56,004 nt of DNA from Paulinella micropora (taxonomy: Eukaryota > Cercozoa > Imbricatea > Euglyphida), in NCBI GenBank assembly GCA_009731375.1, contig BJOX01000066.1, positions 99,387 through 155,390 of the forward strand. Reading direction: 5' to 3'. This document shows, piece by piece, positions 1 to 11,375 of the stretch. Both the position numbers and the translations under genes were made by a program. The stretch's first letter is position 1, and each line of letters begins with the position of its first letter. The notes under the pieces were generated by a model. The model was not told the origin of the DNA and searched no databases. It saw only the letters and a list, made by a program, of their open reading frames with translations.

Positions 1-2
1 CA

Positions 3-469
3 ATATCTGACTCAGAGGAAGAAGATGGAGTCGGACACCTTGAAGCTGGTCGCAGCGACCCTGTAGGACCTCCCCTGGCACCTCTGGAGTTAGCTGGTCC
101 AGACAACCAAGATTCGGGCCCGGACGATGAGGATGCTGATCTTTATCCAGCGTCCAGCGAGGATGAAGAGATACAAGGCTTGCGTCCTCCACGCTTGGCG
201 GGGGGACGGCAAGGTGTGCCTGCTGCGTTATCGTACGCAGAGCAGTTTGTGCAAGGGCCTGGTCCGGCTTACGCAACAGCGACTGTGGCTCAAGTAGTCG
301 CTGCCCTGTTGCAAATTCAACAGCGACACAATGGCAGTCACGAAATCATGGAAGCTGTGTACGCCGTGATAAGAGACCTTGTTGTGCCAGATGCATCAGT
401 AAGCAGTTGGCACAAAGTCAAGATGGCAGTTGCAGGCACAAGGGACCAAAGTACCATGATCCATCACAG
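3..469 (+). CDS. CACTA/Tnp2-type transposase, N-terminal exon (copy 1, 5' end outside window)
   Basis: The frame is open from base 3 with no start codon, so the N-terminus lies upstream. The first ~60 residues are acidic (SDSEEEDG, GPDDEDAD, SSEDEEIQ). They are followed by a helical stretch (VAALLQIQQRHNGSHEIM) of the kind that precedes the Cys-rich segment in Tnp2 transposases. A donor at CACAG|GTACTG (470) joins in phase to AATGTTAG|G at 1364. This turns HHR into HHR-CYLEC and restores a C-x-x-C region. The unspliced frame stops at 477. The Tnp2 assignment rests mainly on the next exons. The splice is inferred from phase and motif continuity, not from transcript data. Confidence 0.6.
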
Positions 470-1363
470 GTACTGTTAAGATAAAATATCCAATATGTGT
501 GATGAATTCGAATCCAATGTGTGTGATGAATGTGAATGAATGTTAGGTGTTACAACTAAGTGACCATCACTAACCTCTAAGTGACCATCACTAACCTCTA
601 AGTGACCATCACTAACCCCTAAGTGACCATCACTAAACGCAAAGTGACCATCACTAACTATTAAGTGACCATCACTACATACTATGATGAAATACCTAAT
701 ATGTGTGATGAATCCAATATGTGTGATGAATGTGAATGAATGTTAGGTGTTACATCTAAGTGACCATCACTAACCTCTAAGTGACCATCACTAACCTCTA
801 AGTGACCATCACTAACCTCTAAGTGACCATCACTAACCTCTAAGTGACCATCACTAAACGCAAAGTGACCATCACTAACTATTAAGTGACCATCACTACA
901 TACTATGATGAAATACCTAATATGTGTGATGAATCCAATATGTGTGATGAATGTGAATGAATGTTAGGTGTTACATCTAAGTGACCATCACTAACCTCTA
1001 AGTGACCATCACTAAACTCTAAGTGACCATCACTAACCTCTAAGTGACCATCACTAAACGCAAAGTGACCATCACTAACTATTAAGTGACCATCACTACA
1101 TACTATGATGAAATACCTAATATGTGTGATGAATCCAATATGTGTGATGAATGTGAATGAATGTTAGGTGTTACATCTAAGTGACCATCACTAACCTCTA
1201 AGTGACCATCACTAAACTCTAAGTGACCATCACTAACCTCTAAGTGACCATCACTAAACGCAAAGTGACCATCACTAACTATTAAGTGACCATCACTACA
1301 TACTATGATGAAATATCTAATATGTGGAATCCAATATGTGTGATGAATGTGAATGAATGTTAG
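470..1363 (+). repeat. Intron made of ~200-bp tandem units carrying AGTGACCATCACTAA subrepeats
   Basis: Units begin with TACTATGATGAAATA at 680, 901, 1101 and 1301 (221, 200 and 200 bp apart), after a partial first unit from about 480. Each unit holds five to seven ~20-21-bp subrepeats of the type CTCTAAGTGACCATCACTAAC. The 221-bp unit has one extra subrepeat. Each unit also repeats the acceptor-like string GAATGTTAGGTGTTAC, the last copy of which is the likely splice acceptor. The CACTA/TAGTG core matches subterminal transposase-binding repeats known for CACTA elements. Here the motifs lie inside the gene. Confidence 0.75.
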
Positions 1364-2517
1364 GTGTTACTTGGAGTGTTCGCTTACTCCTGCTGCAGAC
1401 AAGGCATCCGAATGCTCTAACGGACACCCCTTGCGAGGGGAAAGGGTTTTTGCGGCGGACATTGGTACGCAACTGGATGCAAGTATGGTGAACAGGACTT
1501 GGAACCAGCTTCAAGCAAGCAGGCAGGTCCACGACGCGCGAGCTGCCGCTGAACCAGGATTTATGTGCTGCATCCGCTGTTCACCCCGCTACAAGCTGAA
1601 AATGCAGCAAGCAGCGAGCTCTGCGGCGGGTGCACTGCAAGAGATCTGCGTCATACCAGTTTTGCTGGGATCCGATGGCACGCCTGTGGTTTCTACACAG
1701 TACAGTGCCCCCCACAGTGTATGGGTAAACACCATCAAGAATATTGCCTTCTCTACATCAGGCGAGCTGTGGATGGGAGGCATAGTGGGAGGTCCGTATA
1801 TCCCCCCAAGCCTGAAAACAGCCTTTTCGACTCTGGTCCATCAGCTGCGCCATGCATATTTGCCGCGTATGGTGCGTGACCGGGAAGGAGTCGAGAAGAC
1901 ATGCAGGGTCCTATGCTTAGGAGTGATGGCAGACGGCCAAGGTCAAAAGCATATCGCCGGTACTAATCAGAGCGGCAAGTACGCATGTCGCTGCTGCTTC
2001 ACAGAGTTTGTCACAATCGGGAGCACTCATACTATCACTCCGGACTTTCGAGCCTTTCTCCCAGTCGGTCATCCCATGCGCACTGATGCTCGTTATGGAC
2101 CGCCCTGTGCCACAGCTCCACCCCAAAACAAGACAGCTGTGTGGTATGCTGCTCGAGCGTCGGACGTGCGACGACATAACGAAGGTCTTCGTCCGTTCCA
2201 AAAGCCGCACCATTCTCAAGGTGTCAAGTATGATAATGCGTGCCAAGGAATCCATGCCTTCGATTCTGTGTTGGATATGATAGTTGATGGAATGCACGTT
2301 GACGAAAACGCCGTTGCGCATATTGTTACAATGACGTCGGATGAATCTGAAGGAAAGAAACATCCCAAACACAAGCACCTGCCAGGTCAGCCAAGACCTG
2401 TACGCAGAGAGCGTGATGACACGGACGCCCAATACAAGCCTCGACTCATAAGAGAAGAAACTCTCTTTGCTGCACGCGTAGCACGTGAACAACCTAGGCA
2501 CGTGGATCACCAAACAG
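1364..2517 (+). pseudogene. CACTA/Tnp2-type transposase, central exon, copy 1 (internally deleted)
   Basis: The exon encodes the transposase core: a Cys-rich N-terminal stretch, then VIPVLLGSDGTPV (first acidic position), CLGVMADGQGQKHIAG (second), KYACRCCF, and VDGMHVDENAVAHI, which matches the D-x-MH-x(3)-EN block of Tnp2/CACTA enzymes. Such enzymes cut and paste the element in the nucleus by binding its ends. Compared with copy 2 (3265-4713) it lacks ~310 bp after GCACGCGTAGC (about 2482), the segment with the KINKQYSNL and RKEIDIRYMAVRAL stretches, so it cannot encode a full enzyme. The frame is otherwise open here. The donor is at 2518 (AACAG|GTACTG). Confidence 0.7.
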
Positions 2518-2775
2518 GTACTGGCAAAAAAAAAAAAAAAAAAAAGTAAACAGTAGTGATAGTCACTACAGTTTTAGTGATGGGCACTAGCATTGTAGTG
2601 ATGGGCGCTAGACAGGTAGTGATGGGCACTAGCATCTTAGTGATGATCACTATAGTGGTCGTCATCATAGAGTATATTGTCTAGTCACTACATCTTGACA
2701 ATACTAATAATGATCATTGTATGCAAGATTTACATTGAATGGACGTAATGTATGAAGGTGAACATATCCTTGTAG
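2518..2775 (+). repeat. Intron with poly-A run and TAGTGATGGGCACTAG repeats (copy 1)
   Basis: A poly-A run near 2526-2545 is followed by five or more palindrome-like motifs (TAGTGATAGTCACTA, TAGTGATGGGCACTAG, TAGTGATGATCACTA). The intron ends at CCTTGTAG. The same layout recurs at 4714-4977 in copy 2. The motif matches the element's 3' subterminal repeats, so this transposase gene has binding-site-like arrays in both introns. Confidence 0.65.
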
Positions 2776-3192
2776 GTAGTGAAGATTGCAAGTGTCCTGC
2801 CCAGGACGGAACATACCTTTTGGCTGCATCAACTTGTGTGTGGAGTTATGCATCACATGAAGAATTGGGGCCCTCTACCAGACACTTCTGCGTATTGACT
2901 AGAGAGGCAGCAGAAGTTCCTGAAATGCCAAGTACACAGCCAGAAAGACCCTGAAATGACTCTTTTCAAACGCTAGAGTGATGTTGCATGTATGAAGACT
3001 ACATTTGGACAGGCACTCTCCGACTTGCAACAAAGCGCTGCCATGCCAAACACCAGAAAAAAATGCTTGCAGTTTGATGAAAAACAGCTCCAGCTCCAGG
3101 TGAATCAGGATGAACCAAACAAGTTAATTTGTACAAAAAAGTACAAGCTAGCTGAAGAGCAGCGTACGGATGTCATTTTGTTCTTGGAAAAG
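2776..3192 (+). pseudogene. CACTA/Tnp2-type transposase, C-terminal exon, copy 1 (two nonsense mutations, cut by gap)
   Basis: The exon is collinear with 4978-5394 of copy 2. Read from GTA at 2776, the frame meets TGA at 2896-2898 and TAG at 2974-2976. Copy 2 has TGG (Trp) at both places, so each is a single G-to-A change. The exon ends at the 10-N gap (3193-3202). The encoded part contains the LHQLVCGVMHHMKNWG block typical of the C-terminal half of Tnp2 proteins. Confidence 0.7.
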
Positions 3193-3202
3193 NNNNNNNN
3201 NN
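3193..3202. other. Assembly gap (10 N placeholder)
   Basis: Ten N join copy 1 to the start of copy 2, which restarts in the intron-1 repeat (GCTATGATGAAATATC, like 1303). The true distance between the copies is unknown. They may be adjacent elements or a scaffolding join of two loci. Confidence 0.95.
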
Positions 3203-3264
3203 GCTATGATGAAATATCTAATATGTGGAATCCAATATGTGTGATGAATGTGAATGAATGTTAG

Positions 3265-4713
3265 GTGTTACTTGGAGTGTTCGCTTACTCCTGCTGCAGA
3301 CAAGTCATCCGAATGCTCTAACTGACACCCCTTGCGAGGGGAAAGGGTTTTTGCGGCGGACATTGGTACGCAACTGGATGCAAGTATGGTGAACAGGACT
3401 TGGAACCAGCTTCAAGCAAGCAGGCAGGTCCACGACGCGCGAGCTGCCGCTGAACCAGGATTTATGTGCTGCATCCGCTGTTCACCCCGCTACAAGCTGA
3501 AAATGCAGCAAGCAGCGAGCTCTGCGGCGGGTGCACTGCAAGAGATCTGCGTCATACCAGTTTTGCTGGGATCCGATGGCACGCCTGTGGTTTCTACACA
3601 GTATAGTGCCCCCCACAGTGTATGGGTAAACACAATCAAGAATATTGCCTTCTCTACATCAGGCGAGCTGTGGATGGGAGGCATAGTGGGAGGTCCGTAT
3701 ACCCCCCAAGCCTGAAAACAGCCTTTTCGACTCTGGTCCATCAGCTGCGCCATGCATATTTGCCGCGTATGGTGCGTGACCGGGAAGGAGTCGAGAAGAC
3801 ATGCAGGGTCCTATGCTTAGGAGTGATGGCAGACGGCCAAGGTCAAAAGCATATCGCCGGTACTAATCAGAGCGGCAAGTACGCATGTCGCTGCTGCTTC
3901 ACAGAGTTTGTCACAATCGGGAGCACTCATACTATCACTCCGGACTTTCGAGCCTTTCTCCCAGTCGGTCATCCCATGCGCACTGATGCTCGTTATGGAC
4001 CGCCCTGTGCCACGGCTCCACCCCAAAACAAGACAGCTGTGTGGTATGCTGCTCGAGCGTCGGACGTGCGACGACATAACGAAGGTCTTCGTCCGTTCCA
4101 AAAGCCGCACCATTCTCAAGGTGTCAAGTATGATAATGCGTGCCAAGGAATCCCTGCCTTCGATTCTGTGTTGGATATGATGGTTGATGGAATGCACGTT
4201 GACGAAAACGCCGTTGCGCATATTGTTGCAATGACGTCGGATGACTCTGAAGGAAAGAAACATCCCAAACACAAGCCCCTGCCAGGTCAGCCAAGACCTG
4301 TACGCAGAGAGCGTGATGACACGGACGCCCAATACGAGGCTCGACTCATAAGAGAAGAAGCTCTCTTTGCTGCACGCGTAGCTGAATTGACCAAGATCAA
4401 CAAGCAGTACTCGAACCTGGCCTTGGGAATGTCTATCAGGAAGGAGATCGACATACGTTACATGGCAGTGCGGGCACTGCGAGGGCAGCGTGGGACGGGG
4501 TCACCGTACGGAACATTTGGCAAGGCCAAGGTAGCGGACGCTTCGTTTTTCCTTCGTTTTTGTGGCCCTTGGATTTATGATGGTCTGGGCATCAACCAAG
4601 AAGTACTCAAGTGTTTAGCGCGTCTTTTTCGTGTTCTGCGCGTAACCAAACTGCGCAAAATACCTAGCGACCCAGTGGCATTGAACAACCTAGGCACGTG
4701 GATCACCGAACAG
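3265..4713 (+). pseudogene. CACTA/Tnp2-type transposase, central exon, copy 2 (stop plus frameshift)
   Basis: This exon is full length relative to copy 1 and carries the ~310-bp segment missing there. It has the same motif order: LLGSDGTPV, MADGQGQKH, KYACRCCF, VDGMHVDENAV, then the KINKQYSNL and DIRYMAVRALRGQ stretches. Two lesions break it. TGA at 3323-3325 stands where copy 1 has GGA (SNGHP). One T is lost at about 3700 (GTATACCCCCC against GTATATCCCCCC), which shifts the frame after the GGPY residues. After the shift the frame runs to the donor at 4714 and continues in phase into 4978. Identity to copy 1 is high, with scattered substitutions. Confidence 0.7.
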
Positions 4714-4977
4714 GTACTCTGGCAACAAAAAAAAAAAAAAAAAAAAAAGTAAACGTAGTGATAGTCACTACCGTTTTAGTGATGGGCACTAGCCTTGTAG
4801 TGATGGGCACTAGACCGGTAGTGATGGGCACTAGCATCTTAGTGATGATCACTATAGTGGTCGTCATCATAGGGTATATTGTCTAGTCACTACATCTTGA
4901 CAATACTAATAATGATCATTGTATGCAAGATTTACATTGAATGGACGTAATGTATGAAGGTGAACATATCCTTGTAG

Positions 4978-6207
4978 GTAGTGAAGATTGCACGTGTCCT
5001 GCCCAGGACGGAGCATACCTTTTGGCTGCATCAACTTGTGTGTGGAGTTATGCATCACATGAAGAATTGGGGCCCTCTACCAGACACTTCTGCGTATTGG
5101 CTAGAGAGGCAGCAGAAGTTCCTGAAAGGCCAAGTACACAGCCAGAAAGACCCTGAAATGACTCTTTTCAAACGCTGGAGTGATGTTGCATGTCTGAAGA
5201 CTACATTTGGACAGGCACTCTCCGACTTGCAACAAAGCGCTGCCATGCCAAACACCAGGAAGAAATGCTTTCAGTTTGATGAAAAACAGCTCCAGCTCCA
5301 GGTGAATCCGGATGAACCAAACAAGTTAATTTGTACAAAAAAGTACAAGCTAGCTGAAGAGCAGCGTACGGATGTCATTTTGTTCTTGGAAAAGTACTGG
5401 AGAGAGTTAGGACTTTCTCGAGTTGATGAAAACAAGATGCAAACAAATGAACGTCCTGATTTCTCTGCTCTTCGTTGTGACGTTACTAAGCACCGGAGGG
5501 CAGTCGTCCGAGCGGTGTGCATGATATGTGGTGAAGCATCCAACAAACGTTACGCAGGAGGAACATGTGCAGTTGCAAAGGAAGATCTCAAAAGAGATTT
5601 TCCAGGTGGGGTTCGCAGCAGTGCGAGATATGGTGCATATATCCGCTATTACCTTGCAGTGGCATTGACCAATCCAGACATAACTTTGGAACTCGCAGCG
5701 GTAGAGCTTCTGCGGTGCTACGCAGATCCCAAAAAGCGTGGTATGTGGCTATGTAAAGCGGTTCCCGATCGCAAAGAGAAATTGCAATTTCTCCCTTTGA
5801 GCTCATTGGAGATGCCTTGCGTGACTGCAGACGTACCTACCAAGAGTGGCTGCATGTATTGGATTCCGGTCGATGATTCCATTCTGCCTGATTATATGCA
5901 AGAGGCAGTGGATAGGTTGGTGGATGGTAAGGATCCTGCACCAGCACCTGACCAAGACATTCCTGAGGTTGATCTTGATGCGTTATATGCGAGCGACAGT
6001 GAGGCTGATCAGAAACTGCCAGAAGCAAGACAAATACTAGAGGTGAATCTGAAATTGTCAGATGATGAGGCGGACCAAGGTGGGGTGGACTCTAGGCCTG
6101 ACGCTCCTAGTCTAAACGAGATTTTTGCGGCCCCGGACGGTGAGGAAAATAATGATAGCGATGCTGAGTACTTCTTGGATCAGCAGGAGACAGATGTAAG
6201 AAATTAA
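4978..6207 (+). CDS. CACTA/Tnp2-type transposase, C-terminal exon, copy 2
   Basis: The acceptor CCTTGTAG|GTA joins GAACAG (4713) in phase, giving ITEQ-VVKIARVL. The exon has the WLHQLVCGVMHHMKNWGPLP and SAYWLERQQKFLKG blocks found near the C-terminus of Tnp2 transposases (H-x2-H and S-x-Y-x2-E-R). A domain with the Cys pair CMICGEAS follows, and then a strongly acidic tail (VDLDALYASDSEAD, EENNDSDAEYF) ending at TAA 6205-6207. The exon is intact, but it depends on the broken central exon. The ATG at 5071 or later could only start a fragment. Confidence 0.65.
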   Translation, partial: VVKIARVLPRTEHTFWLHQLVCGVMHHMKNWGPLPDTSAYWLERQQKFLKGQVHSQKDPEMTLFKRWSDVACLKTTFGQALSDLQQSAAMPNTRKKCFQFDEKQLQLQVNPDEPNKLICTKKYKLAEEQRTDVILFLEKYWRELGLSRVDENKMQTNERPDFSALRCDVTKHRRAVVRAVCMICGEASNKRYAGGTCAVAKEDLKRDFPGGVRSSARYGAYIRYYLAVALTNPDITLELAAVELLRCYADPKKRGMWLCKAVPDRKEKLQFLPLSSLEMPCVTADVPTKSGCMYWIPVDDSILPDYMQEAVDRLVDGKDPAPAPDQDIPEVDLDALYASDSEADQKLPEARQILEVNLKLSDDEADQGGVDSRPDAPSLNEIFAAPDGEENNDSDAEYFLDQQETDVRN

Positions 6208-7009
6208 TTGAATCCAGCAACATTTTAGACACAGTCTACCTTTTAAATCAAGACACTGATTATTAAAAATATCACAGTGACGCTCATATTTATACAGAGA
6301 CAGAGTATAGATAACTTTAATATGATGTTCAATATAACTAGTTCCGGTCAATATGACCTTAGTGATAGACACTCACAAGGTAGTGATGGTCACTACATTA
6401 TGACACTTAGTGATGATCACTAGACTTGTATTAGCTTGAGCGTGTAGTGATCATCACTGAGACACACTCTAAACAAGATCACTACCCTAACCCTAGTGCT
6501 CGTCACTATGGTTTTTATCACTAACTTTTTTTAGTTTTGTAACACATCACTAACGTAGTGATGGTCACTACGTATTTCATCACTAACGTTCATCATAGAT
6601 CACTAGTGTAGTGATGATCACTACGTGTTTCATCACTAACTTTTTTTAGTTTTGTAACACATCACTAACGTAGTGATGGTCACTACGTATTTCATCACTA
6701 ACGTTCATCATAGATCACTAGTGTAGTGATGATCACTACGTGTTTCATCACTAACTTTTTTTAGTTTTGTAACACATCACTAACGTAGTGATGATCACTA
6801 CGTATTCCATCACTAACTTTCATCAAGATCACTAGTGGTAGTGATGATCACTACGTATTTCATCACTAACTTTTTCTAACTTTTTCAATAATGCAAATGG
6901 GTAGTGATCATCACTACCCTCATCACTAAGAAAAAATATTCATCACTACCAGCGTAGTGATGCATCACTACGTGCTAAGTGATCATCACTTCATTTCATC
7001 CTTGTAGTG
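6208..7009 (+). repeat. 3' subterminal repeat region and candidate 3' end (TAGTG) of the CACTA-like element
   Basis: After ~150 bp of AT-rich 3' UTR, the region from 6358 is dense in GTAGTGATSATCACTAC palindromes. A 115-bp higher-order unit repeats at 6542, 6657 and 6772 (start ACACATCACTAACG). The last motifs are AAGTGATCATCACTT and then TAGTG at 7005-7009. A clean microsatellite starts at 7010. CACTA elements begin CACTA and end TAGTG, so 7009 is the best candidate border. The 5' terminus lies outside the window, so a matched TIR and a target-site duplication cannot be checked. Confidence 0.6.
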
Positions 7010-7331
7010 CATCCATACATACATACATACATACATACATACATACATACATACACGCATACACACATACATACATACACACATACATACATACATACAT
7101 ACATACACATATACATACATACACATATACATACATACACACATACATACACACACACATACATACAAACATACATGCATACATACATACCGTGTATGTA
7201 TACATACACGCATACATACATACACGCATACATACATACATACATACATACACACATACACACATACATACATACATACATACACACATACATACATACA
7301 TACATACATACACACATGCATACAAACATAC

Positions 7332-7362
<31 letters not shown>

Positions 7363-8097
7363 CATACACACATACACACATACACACATACATACACACA
7401 CACATACATACACACATACATACATACATACACACATACATACACACATACATACATACATGCATACATACATACACTAATACATACATACATACATACA
7501 TACATGCATGCATGCATGCATACATACACACATACACACATACATACATACATACATACATACATACATACACGCATACACACACGCATACATACACACA
7601 TACATACATACATACATACATACATACATACATGCATACATACATACATACATATATATACATACACACACACAAACATGCATACATACATACATACATA
7701 CATACATACACACATACATACACACATACATACACACATACATACATACATACATACATACATACATACACACATACACACATACATACATACATACATA
7801 CATACACACATACATACACACATACACATATACATACATACATACATACATACATACATACATACATACATACATACATACACTTATACATACATACATA
7901 CATACATACATACATACATACATACATACATACACATATACACACATCCACACATCCACACATACATACATACATACATACACACACATACATACATACA
8001 TACACACACATACATACATACATACACACATACATACATACATACATACATACATACATACATACATACACACATACATACATACATACATACACAC

Positions 8098-8128
<31 letters not shown>

Positions 8129-8577
8129 CATACACACACATATATGCATACATACATTACATACATACATACATACATACATACACACATACATACACAC
8201 ATACATACATATATACATACATACATACATACATACATACACACATACATACACACACATACATACATACATACATGCATACACACACGCATACATACAT
8301 ACATACACACATACATACATACATACATACACACATACATACATACATACATACCTACACACATACACACATACACACATACACACATACACACATACAT
8401 ACATACATACATACACACACACACATACATACATACATACATACATACATACATGCACACATACATACACACATACGTACATACATAAATACATACATAC
8501 ATACATGTATACATACATACACACACACATACACACATACACACATACATACATACATACACACACACATACATACA

Positions 8578-8608
<31 letters not shown>

Positions 8609-9481
8609 GCATACATACATACATACATACATACATACATACATACACACATGCATACGTACATACATACATACACACATACACACATACACACATACAC
8701 ACATACACACATACATACATACATACATACATATAAATACACATACATACATACATACATACATACATACATACATACATACACATACACACACATACAT
8801 ACACACATACATACACACATACATTCATACATATACACATAAATACATACATACATACATACATACACACATACATACATACATACATACATATATACAT
8901 ACATACATACATACATACATACACACATACATACACACACATACATACATACATACATACATACACACATACACACATACACACATACACACATACACAC
9001 ATACATACATACATACATACATATAAATACACATACATACATACATACATACATACATACATACATACATACACATACACACACATACATACACACATAC
9101 ATACACACATACATTCATACATATACACATAAATACATACATACATACATACATACACACATACATACACACATACATACATACATACATACATACATAC
9201 ATACACACATACATACATACATACATACATACATACATACATGCATACATACATACATACATACATACATACATACATACATACACACATACATACATAC
9301 ATACATACATACACACATACACACATACATACATACATACATACACGCATACATACATACACGCATACATACATACATACGTACATACATACATACATAC
9401 ATACACACACACATACATACATACATACATACATACATACATACATACACACATACACATACATACATACATACACATACA

Positions 9482-9513
<32 letters not shown>

Positions 9514-9884
9514 CACATACATATACACATACATACACACATACATACACACATACATACACACATACATACATACACACATACATACATACATACATAC
9601 ATAGATACGCACATACATACATTCATACATACGTACACACATACATACACACATACATACATACATACATACATACATACATACATGCATACATGCATAC
9701 ATACATACATACATACATACATACATACACACATACATACACACATACATACATACACATACATACATACATGCATGCATGCATGCATACATACATACAT
9801 ACATACATACATACATACATACGCACATACACACATACATGCATACATACATACATACATACATACACACATACATATACACTT
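7010..9884. repeat. 2.9-kb (ACAT)n microsatellite
   Basis: ACAT units are interrupted by ACAC, GCAT and ATAT variants. Long frames on both strands (poly-HTYI, poly-MYVC) follow from the period and are not genes. A ~290-bp block is duplicated: ATATAAATAC at 8731 and 9021, and ACATTCATAC at 8821 and 9111. The array starts exactly at the CACTA-like 3' end. Confidence 0.95.
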
Positions 9885-10013
9885 AAAAAAAAAATCATTT
9901 TTTTTATTTTTTTTTTAATTTGAGAATTTGTAGCTGATAGACAAGACTCGTGTAAATATATATCTTTATTAATATTAGTTAGACGTTTTCAGTAGTCAGA
10001 GTCTGGCGAGTCT
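9885..10013. other. Short AT-rich unique stretch
   Basis: Poly-A/poly-T runs (9885-9916) are followed by unremarkable AT-rich DNA. I see no gene. Confidence 0.6.
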
Positions 10014-10352
10014 GACGGGTGGCAAGTATTAATATTAAAAGTGACTCAGAGTTACGGATGGCAAAACGAAAAAAAAATAATTAAAATAGTGATTATAAGC
10101 TCCACTTTGTTGTAAAAGTGATAAATAAAGCTAATCCGCTTATTTATTATAATTTACAACTATAGCAAGCTGGCATCACTTAGCAAAGTTGATTGTGGTC
10201 GGACGGGTGGCAAGTATTAATATTAAAAGTGACTCAGAGTTACGGACGGCAAAACGAAAAAAAGTTAATTAAAATAGTGATTATAAGCTTCAGTTTGCTG
10301 TAAAAGTGATGAATAAAGCTAATCCGCTTATTTATTATTAATTTACGACTAT
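10014..10352. repeat. ~189-bp tandem repeat, units 1 and 2 (left part of interrupted array)
   Basis: Units start with GACGGGTGGCAAGTATTAAT at 10014 and 10202, and again at 20996 beyond the retrotransposon. Unit 2 is interrupted after GACTAT at 10352 and resumes with CTATATTGGCTGGC at 20956. The interrupted unit is 191 bp when rejoined, and its neighbours are 188 and 189 bp. Unit 1 shows the uninterrupted site (ACAACTATAGCAAGCTGGC). Confidence 0.85.
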
Positions 10353-10602
10353 TGTAGGCATCACCCCCTGGATAGCCGGTAAAAAATACCTTTTCCTGGT
10401 GACAGGTGCACCAGCTTGTTTTTCAGTATTATTTGTCCGGATTGGACCTGATGCCATTTTATTCCTGGTCTGTTGCCGTTTTCCTTTTTGGCTTCACTGA
10501 GCTAATACAACGAGACATCATTCTCATTCTTGAGGACTGTGTTTGGTTGTATTACCGACTTTTTACGAGCTATCGTTGGGGGCATCAACCGGGGGCATTA
10601 CA
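10353..10602 (+). repeat. 5' LTR
   Basis: It starts TGTAGGCATCACC and ends GGGGGCATTACA (TG...CA). Relative to the 3' LTR it carries 13 extra bases near its end, a short duplication around GGGGGCAT, and T instead of C in CCCCYGGATAG. Apparent ORFs inside it are not genes. Confidence 0.92.
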
Positions 10603-11375
10603 TCACTAGGGTGATTTCTTTCTGCTTTGCCACACAGGCAACAGAGTGAATTTTCACTGACCTGTCTCACACGGGGACGTCAGACGAAAACAAATACTCC
10701 AACACAGCTCCCTCATAACTCTTTCACAAAACAAATAATTTGATTGGTCTCAAGCAGGTGTCTCGTACCCTCTAGCCCAATCAGTATCTGTGTGCTCACA
10801 AGGAGACATCAGATACAAACTCTCTGTCGTTCTTGCTGTTCTCACACAGAGACCAAGAAGAAGGAGGTGGACAGAAGAGTGAAGGAACACACACAAAACA
10901 CAAACAAGCATAGGGACAGGAGCACAACACTCTACCCTTCTAGTTTGTGCATTTATCTGCATTATCTCACACATACGTCAGAGTATTTTTGCAAATCTCT
11001 GATCGTTTTCTAAAGGTAGGTCTGAGAACCTATCCGACCGACTGTCGACTTCTCAAGGAGAGCTTTTCTAGCTTCTCTATTACTATCTGTGTGTAGGTCC
11101 AAGTGCCTCATACTAGATACAATATAGAAAAGAAGGAGGAGAAAGTAATCTGAGTAAGGAGAACAAGAAATCGGAGAAAGTCTCAAAGACTATTTTTCTC
11201 AAACAAAAACAAACATACAAACAGTGTTTCATAGAGGACAGGGAATCTTATCCTACCCTCTCTATTAGTTTCTCTCTTCACTAGTCAATCGACTGAAGGA
11301 GGAACAGAACACAAACGAACAAAAACCAAACATAGGAGCTGACACTGTCCTCCTGTTGATCACTACTACGACATC
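10603..11375 (+). promoter_or_regulatory. Retrotransposon 5' leader
   Basis: About 770 bp lie between the LTR and the gag ATG, rich in CA and CT. I do not recognise a tRNA-complementary primer-binding site directly after the LTR (TCACTAGGGTGATTTC). A short inverted repeat TTGCC-ACACA-GGCAA lies ~24 bp downstream. How minus-strand synthesis is primed is therefore unclear. Confidence 0.5.

Noticed and set aside
550-1310. CRISPR-like array
   Set aside because: Short repeats at regular spacing, but the spacers are themselves repeats, the host is eukaryotic, and the motif is the CACTA subterminal repeat.
6979-9918. Long HTYI- and MYVC-repeat reading frames on both strands
   Set aside because: They are translations of the ACAT microsatellite. 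The period avoids stops in most frames, and there is no start context or domain.
10406-10609. 67-codon frame in the 5' LTR, repeated in the 3' LTR (20772-20978)
   Set aside because: It lies wholly inside the LTRs and has no known product. It duplicates only because the LTRs are repeats.
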